A stretch of DNA of 64,000 nt from Hydrogenophilus sp. (GTDB lineage: Bacteria; Pseudomonadota; Gammaproteobacteria; Burkholderiales; Rhodocyclaceae). Position numbers and translations under genes: made by a program. The notes beneath the pieces are model-generated. The model was not told the origin of the DNA and ran no database searches. It was given only the letters and a program-made list of their open reading frames with translations. Positions 61,447 through 64,000 of this stretch are shown here, one piece after another. Each line of letters opens with the position of its first letter. The first letter of the stretch is position 1. The stretch lies in contig JAOAEZ010000005.1 of the NCBI GenBank assembly GCA_026416515.1, forward strand, positions 1-64,000. Reading direction: 5' to 3'.

Positions 61447-61788
61447 GTGCACGAAATGTCCCTTGCTCTCGCTGTTCGGGAAATGATCGAAGAAGCCGCG
61501 CAACGGGAGCGCTTTTCACGGGTCAAAACCGTTCGCGTGGAAATCGGCGCTCTTTCCGGTGTTGAGACGGAAGCGTTTGCGTTTTGCTTTGACCTCGCTA
61601 TTCAAGGAAGCATCGCCGAGGGAGCGCGGCTCGAGATCGTCGCTACCCCCGGAAGGGGCCATTGTCCGGCGTGCGGTCAAAACACTCCCCTCACTCTCCT
61701 CTATGACCCCTGCGCGCACTGCGGCGCGCTTCCTGTCACGGTTACCGGGGGGGACCAAATGCGTCTTCTCGAACTGGAGGTTGAATAA
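61447..61788 (+). CDS. hypA: Hydrogenase nickel-incorporation protein HypA
   Basis: A 113-residue nickel metallochaperone acting with HypB. The GTG start is fixed because the N-terminal MHEMSLA supplies the Ni-binding His2. The structural zinc site is CPAC and CAHC (with CGQN and CGAL), and the preceding [19 protein letters not shown] is typical. It follows the embedded terminator by 27 bases and precedes hypB by 2 bases. Confidence 0.95.
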   Translation: MHEMSLALAVREMIEEAAQRERFSRVKTVRVEIGALSGVETEAFAFCFDLAIQGSIAEGARLEIVATPGRGHCPACGQNTPLTLLYDPCAHCGALPVTVTGGDQMRLLELEVE

Positions 61789-61790
61789 AA

Positions 61791-62654
61791 ATGTGCACCA
61801 CCTGTGGCTGCAACCAACCCACCGCAACCATCGATGGCGCCCCTGTTGCACCTCACCCGCACACGGGGGAAACTTTTTCCCATCACCCCCCGAATGCCGA
61901 ACCCCTCGACGGGGTGACCTTGAACCACCCTCACCACCACTCCCACAACCATTCCCATTCGCCATCCCCATCTTTTTTACCCTCTCCAAACGATTCCACC
62001 CGTCTCATCCAACTGGAACAAGCGATTCTTGCCAAAAATGACCGTTTCGCTGCGGCTAATCGCGCCCGTTTCGCCGCTCAAAAAATCCTTGCCTTAAACC
62101 TGATCTCCAGTCCTGGTGCGGGCAAGACCACGCTGCTGGTAAAAACCATCGAGCAGTTGCGCGGCAAACGGCCGGTCGCCGTCATCGAAGGCGACCAAGA
62201 GACTCGTCTCGACGCTGAGCGCATTCGGGAGACCGGTGCTCCAGCGGTGCAGATCAACACGGGGAAAGGGTGTCACCTCGACGCTCATCTGGTCGGCCAT
62301 GCCCTCGACCAACTCTCTCCTCCCGCCGGCACCATCCTGTTTATCGAAAATGTCGGCAATCTGGTCTGCCCTGCCCTCTTCGACCTTGGAGAAGCGGCCA
62401 AAGTTGTCATCTTCTCCGTCACCGAAGGTGACGACAAACCTTACAAGTATCCTACGATCTTTCGGAATGCGCGGCTGCTCCTCCTCAACAAAATAGACCT
62501 TCTTCCCTACCTCGATTTCGACCTCGCCGCCGCCACCACCGCCGCGCGCCGCGTCAATCCCTTTATCGAGATCATCCCCCTCTCCGCCAAAAGCGGCGAA
62601 GGCTTTGACGCGTGGATCGCCTGGATTGAACGAGGTGCTGCCGCTCTCTCCTAA
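61791..62654 (+). CDS. hypB: Hydrogenase nickel-incorporation GTPase HypB
   Basis: G3E GTPase that delivers nickel to the large-subunit precursor. The 287-residue protein starts with the high-affinity metal motif CTTCGC. A histidine-rich stretch ([12 protein letters not shown], about residues 46-57) can store nickel. The GTPase core has [11 protein letters not shown] (Walker A), [24 protein letters not shown] with the metal-binding Cys, and NKIDLLPY. It ends the hydrogenase locus; hypE and hypF are not in the window. Confidence 0.96.
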   Translation: MCTTCGCNQPTATIDGAPVAPHPHTGETFSHHPPNAEPLDGVTLNHPHHHSHNHSHSPSPSFLPSPNDSTRLIQLEQAILAKNDRFAAANRARFAAQKILALNLISSPGAGKTTLLVKTIEQLRGKRPVAVIEGDQETRLDAERIRETGAPAVQINTGKGCHLDAHLVGHALDQLSPPAGTILFIENVGNLVCPALFDLGEAAKVVIFSVTEGDDKPYKYPTIFRNARLLLLNKIDLLPYLDFDLAAATTAARRVNPFIEIIPLSAKSGEGFDAWIAWIERGAAALS

Positions 62655-62764
62655 CCCCTCTTCGTCCATCCTTCGCTTTTTTCTTCAGCGGGCAGGTGCT
62701 TTCTATTATTTTCTCTCTTTCGAAGGATCTAGCTCTTACCAAAACCTCTTTCCCGCCGCTTCTT

Positions 62765-63934
62765 CTAACTCGCTCGCCACCGCCCCGGCGGAAAAACTAA
62801 AGCGAAGGAACTCCCTTCCCCCAGGCGGCTCTCGATTGCCAACCGTGCTTCATGGCGATCGGCGATATGGCGCACAATCGCCAATCCCAGCCCTGTTCCA
62901 CCGCTCGCTCGCGACCGCGCGCGGTCGACGCGGTAAAAACGCTCCGTCAGCCGCGGCAAATGTTCCGGCGCGATACCGATTCCCGTATCCTGCACCACCA
63001 ATGCCAACCATCCGCCCTCGTGCACCCGAGCCCCCACCGTTACTCTTCCCGGCGGGGGGGTATAGCGCACTGCGTTGCTCACCAAATTGCGCAGCGCTGA
63101 CGCCAACTCGTCGGCATCACCCAACAGCCGCGCCCGCGCCACCTCCGGCTGCAACGATCGCTCGACCTCTAACCCCTCGGGGGCCAAAGAGACGGCTATC
63201 TCTATTGCCTCATCGACCAGATCGATCACCGGCACCCACACCCGCTCGGGCTTTCCTCCCCCCTCCAACTCGGCCAACTGCAACAAATCGCTCACCAACC
63301 GCAGCATCCGTCGCGCCTCTGCCTCTGAACGCAGCAGCAGCTCGTGGCGTTTCTCTGCATTCAAAACAAACTCTGGGTCGGTCAGCGTTTCCAGCGCGCC
63401 GATCAGCAGCGTCAGTGGTGTCCGCAGCTCATGGGAAACATTAGCGACAAAATCGCGTCGCATCGCGGCCACGCGCTCCCGCTCGGTCAGATCCTCCAAC
63501 CAAACGATCCCTCCCTCTCCTAACGGCCACCAACGGGCACACAACGATCGCTCCTCGCCGTTTGCCTGTCGCACCTGCAATACCCGCCCCTCGCTGCTGT
63601 TGCGAATTGCGGACCAATCCCCCGGCTGGGGCAAAAAGAGTGCCAACGGTTGTCCCACATGTTTCAACGCGTCGATAGCCAGCCACTCTTCGGCGGCCGG
63701 GTTGAGCCATAAAATGATCCCCTCCTCGTCCACCTGCACTACTCCCATTGGCAGATGGCGCAAAATCGTCAACGCGTGCTGTAACCGCGCTGCGGTCTCT
63801 GCGGCTGTCCGCTCGGCCCGCCCCCGCGCTCCGGTACACTCCTGCAATGAAGCGTTCAACCGCCCCACGCGACGGCGCTGCCACCACCCCCACGCCAGCG
63901 CTGCCGCTGTCGCCAGCCATGCCCAACTGCTCAT
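62765..63934 (-). CDS. phoR: Phosphate-regulon sensor histidine kinase PhoR
   Basis: A 389-residue sensor kinase. It has an N-terminal hydrophobic stretch (SSWAWLATAAALAWGW), a PAS domain (about 55-160, with MGVVQVDEEGIILWLNPAA) and a DHp domain with the phosphoacceptor His in NVSHELRTPLTLL. The catalytic domain follows with NLVSNAVRYTPP (N box), VQDTGIGIAPEHL (G1) and GGTGLGLAIVRHIADRH (G2). Its ATG overlaps the stop of the upstream response regulator. PhoR is favoured by architecture and that neighbour. It is convergent with hypB, with no clear terminator between. Confidence 0.88.
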   Translation of the reverse strand: MSSWAWLATAAALAWGWWQRRRVGRLNASLQECTGARGRAERTAAETAARLQHALTILRHLPMGVVQVDEEGIILWLNPAAEEWLAIDALKHVGQPLALFLPQPGDWSAIRNSSEGRVLQVRQANGEERSLCARWWPLGEGGIVWLEDLTERERVAAMRRDFVANVSHELRTPLTLLIGALETLTDPEFVLNAEKRHELLLRSEAEARRMLRLVSDLLQLAELEGGGKPERVWVPVIDLVDEAIEIAVSLAPEGLEVERSLQPEVARARLLGDADELASALRNLVSNAVRYTPPPGRVTVGARVHEGGWLALVVQDTGIGIAPEHLPRLTERFYRVDRARSRASGGTGLGLAIVRHIADRHEARLAIESRLGEGSSFALVFPPGRWRAS

Positions 63935-64000
63935 CCGATCGCAGCGGCCTCTTGCGGCAATGAGCGATCGTCGCCCTGCGGTGCAGCCAACCGATACCCA
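63931..64000 (-). CDS. phoB: C-terminal end of response regulator PhoB (cut by window edge)
   Basis: The last 22 codons read GYRLAAPQGDDRSLPQEA and onward to a TGA that overlaps the phoR ATG. GYRL is the usual end of the winged helix-turn-helix of OmpR/PhoB-type regulators (RGVGYR). The remainder lies outside the window, so PhoB rather than another OmpR-type regulator is inferred from the phoR neighbour. Confidence 0.6.
   Translation of the reverse strand, partial: GYRLAAPQGDDRSLPQEAAAIG

Overview
The window reads as a chromosomal segment from a high-GC, probably chemolithotrophic betaproteobacterium. The best match by gene content is a hydrogen oxidiser of the Hydrogenophilus/Hydrogenophilaceae kind. 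This is inferred from the Hyb-type [NiFe] hydrogenase with HypX, the PhaM-like granule protein, the rpe-gph-trpE order and the mreBCD-mrdA-rodA cluster, not from any search. It is mostly well-packed core genome, with one decayed defence locus at the left edge.

Layout. 1-2200: remnants of a type I restriction-modification locus on the minus strand (RhuM fragment, an intact GIY-YIG/DUF4357 gene, the first codons of hsdR). It is joined directly to a two-repeat CRISPR stub that ends in an intrinsic terminator. 2245-5889 (+): rpe, gph, trpE and a small exported protein. 5998-12975 (-): a propionyl-CoA to succinyl-CoA operon (mutA, meaB, pccB, pccA) with a divergent GntR/FCD regulator. 13764-17300 (-): a large GGDEF-GAF-EAL protein. 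Then phaM (+), acnB (-), a trmB-like gene (-), rpmE, a polytopic membrane protein and pgi (+), pyrE (-), hpt and a DUF1840 gene (+). 27161-31169 (-): murB, ligA, galU, then a PACE efflux gene. 31740-34808 (+): livG, livF, livH without livM, then cobU. 35014-38162 (-): a Nif3-like gene, a bluB pseudogene and rep. 38268-47637 (-): the elongasome and envelope cluster mreB, mreC, mreD, mrdA, a single-frame rodA-rlpA fusion, dacA, then lipB and lipA. 47734-50992 (+): gatCAB. 51050-52108: a YeeE/YedE transporter. 52179-62654 (+): the hydrogenase locus hypC, hypD, hypX, hybO, hybA, hybB, hybC, hybD, hybE, hypA, hypB. 62765-64000 (-): phoR and the end of phoB.

How it works together. HybC/HybO oxidise H2 and pass electrons through HybA and HybB to the quinone pool. 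HypA/B/C/D/X build the NiFe(CN)2CO site, HybD cleaves the HybC tail and HybE acts as chaperone; hypE and hypF must lie elsewhere. A perfect FNR-type site placed exactly at -41.5 from a -10 box precedes hybO, which points to low-oxygen induction. The B12-dependent mutase, its chaperone and cobU point to cobalamin use or salvage, while the lower-ligand gene bluB is broken here. Propionyl-CoA turnover and PhaM fit a polyhydroxyalkanoate-storing organism.

The main points for follow-up are the RodA-RlpA fusion, the hsdR/CRISPR junction, the intrinsic terminator inside hybE, the bluB deletion, and strand-dependent low-complexity protein tails produced by polypyrimidine tracts on the plus strand.
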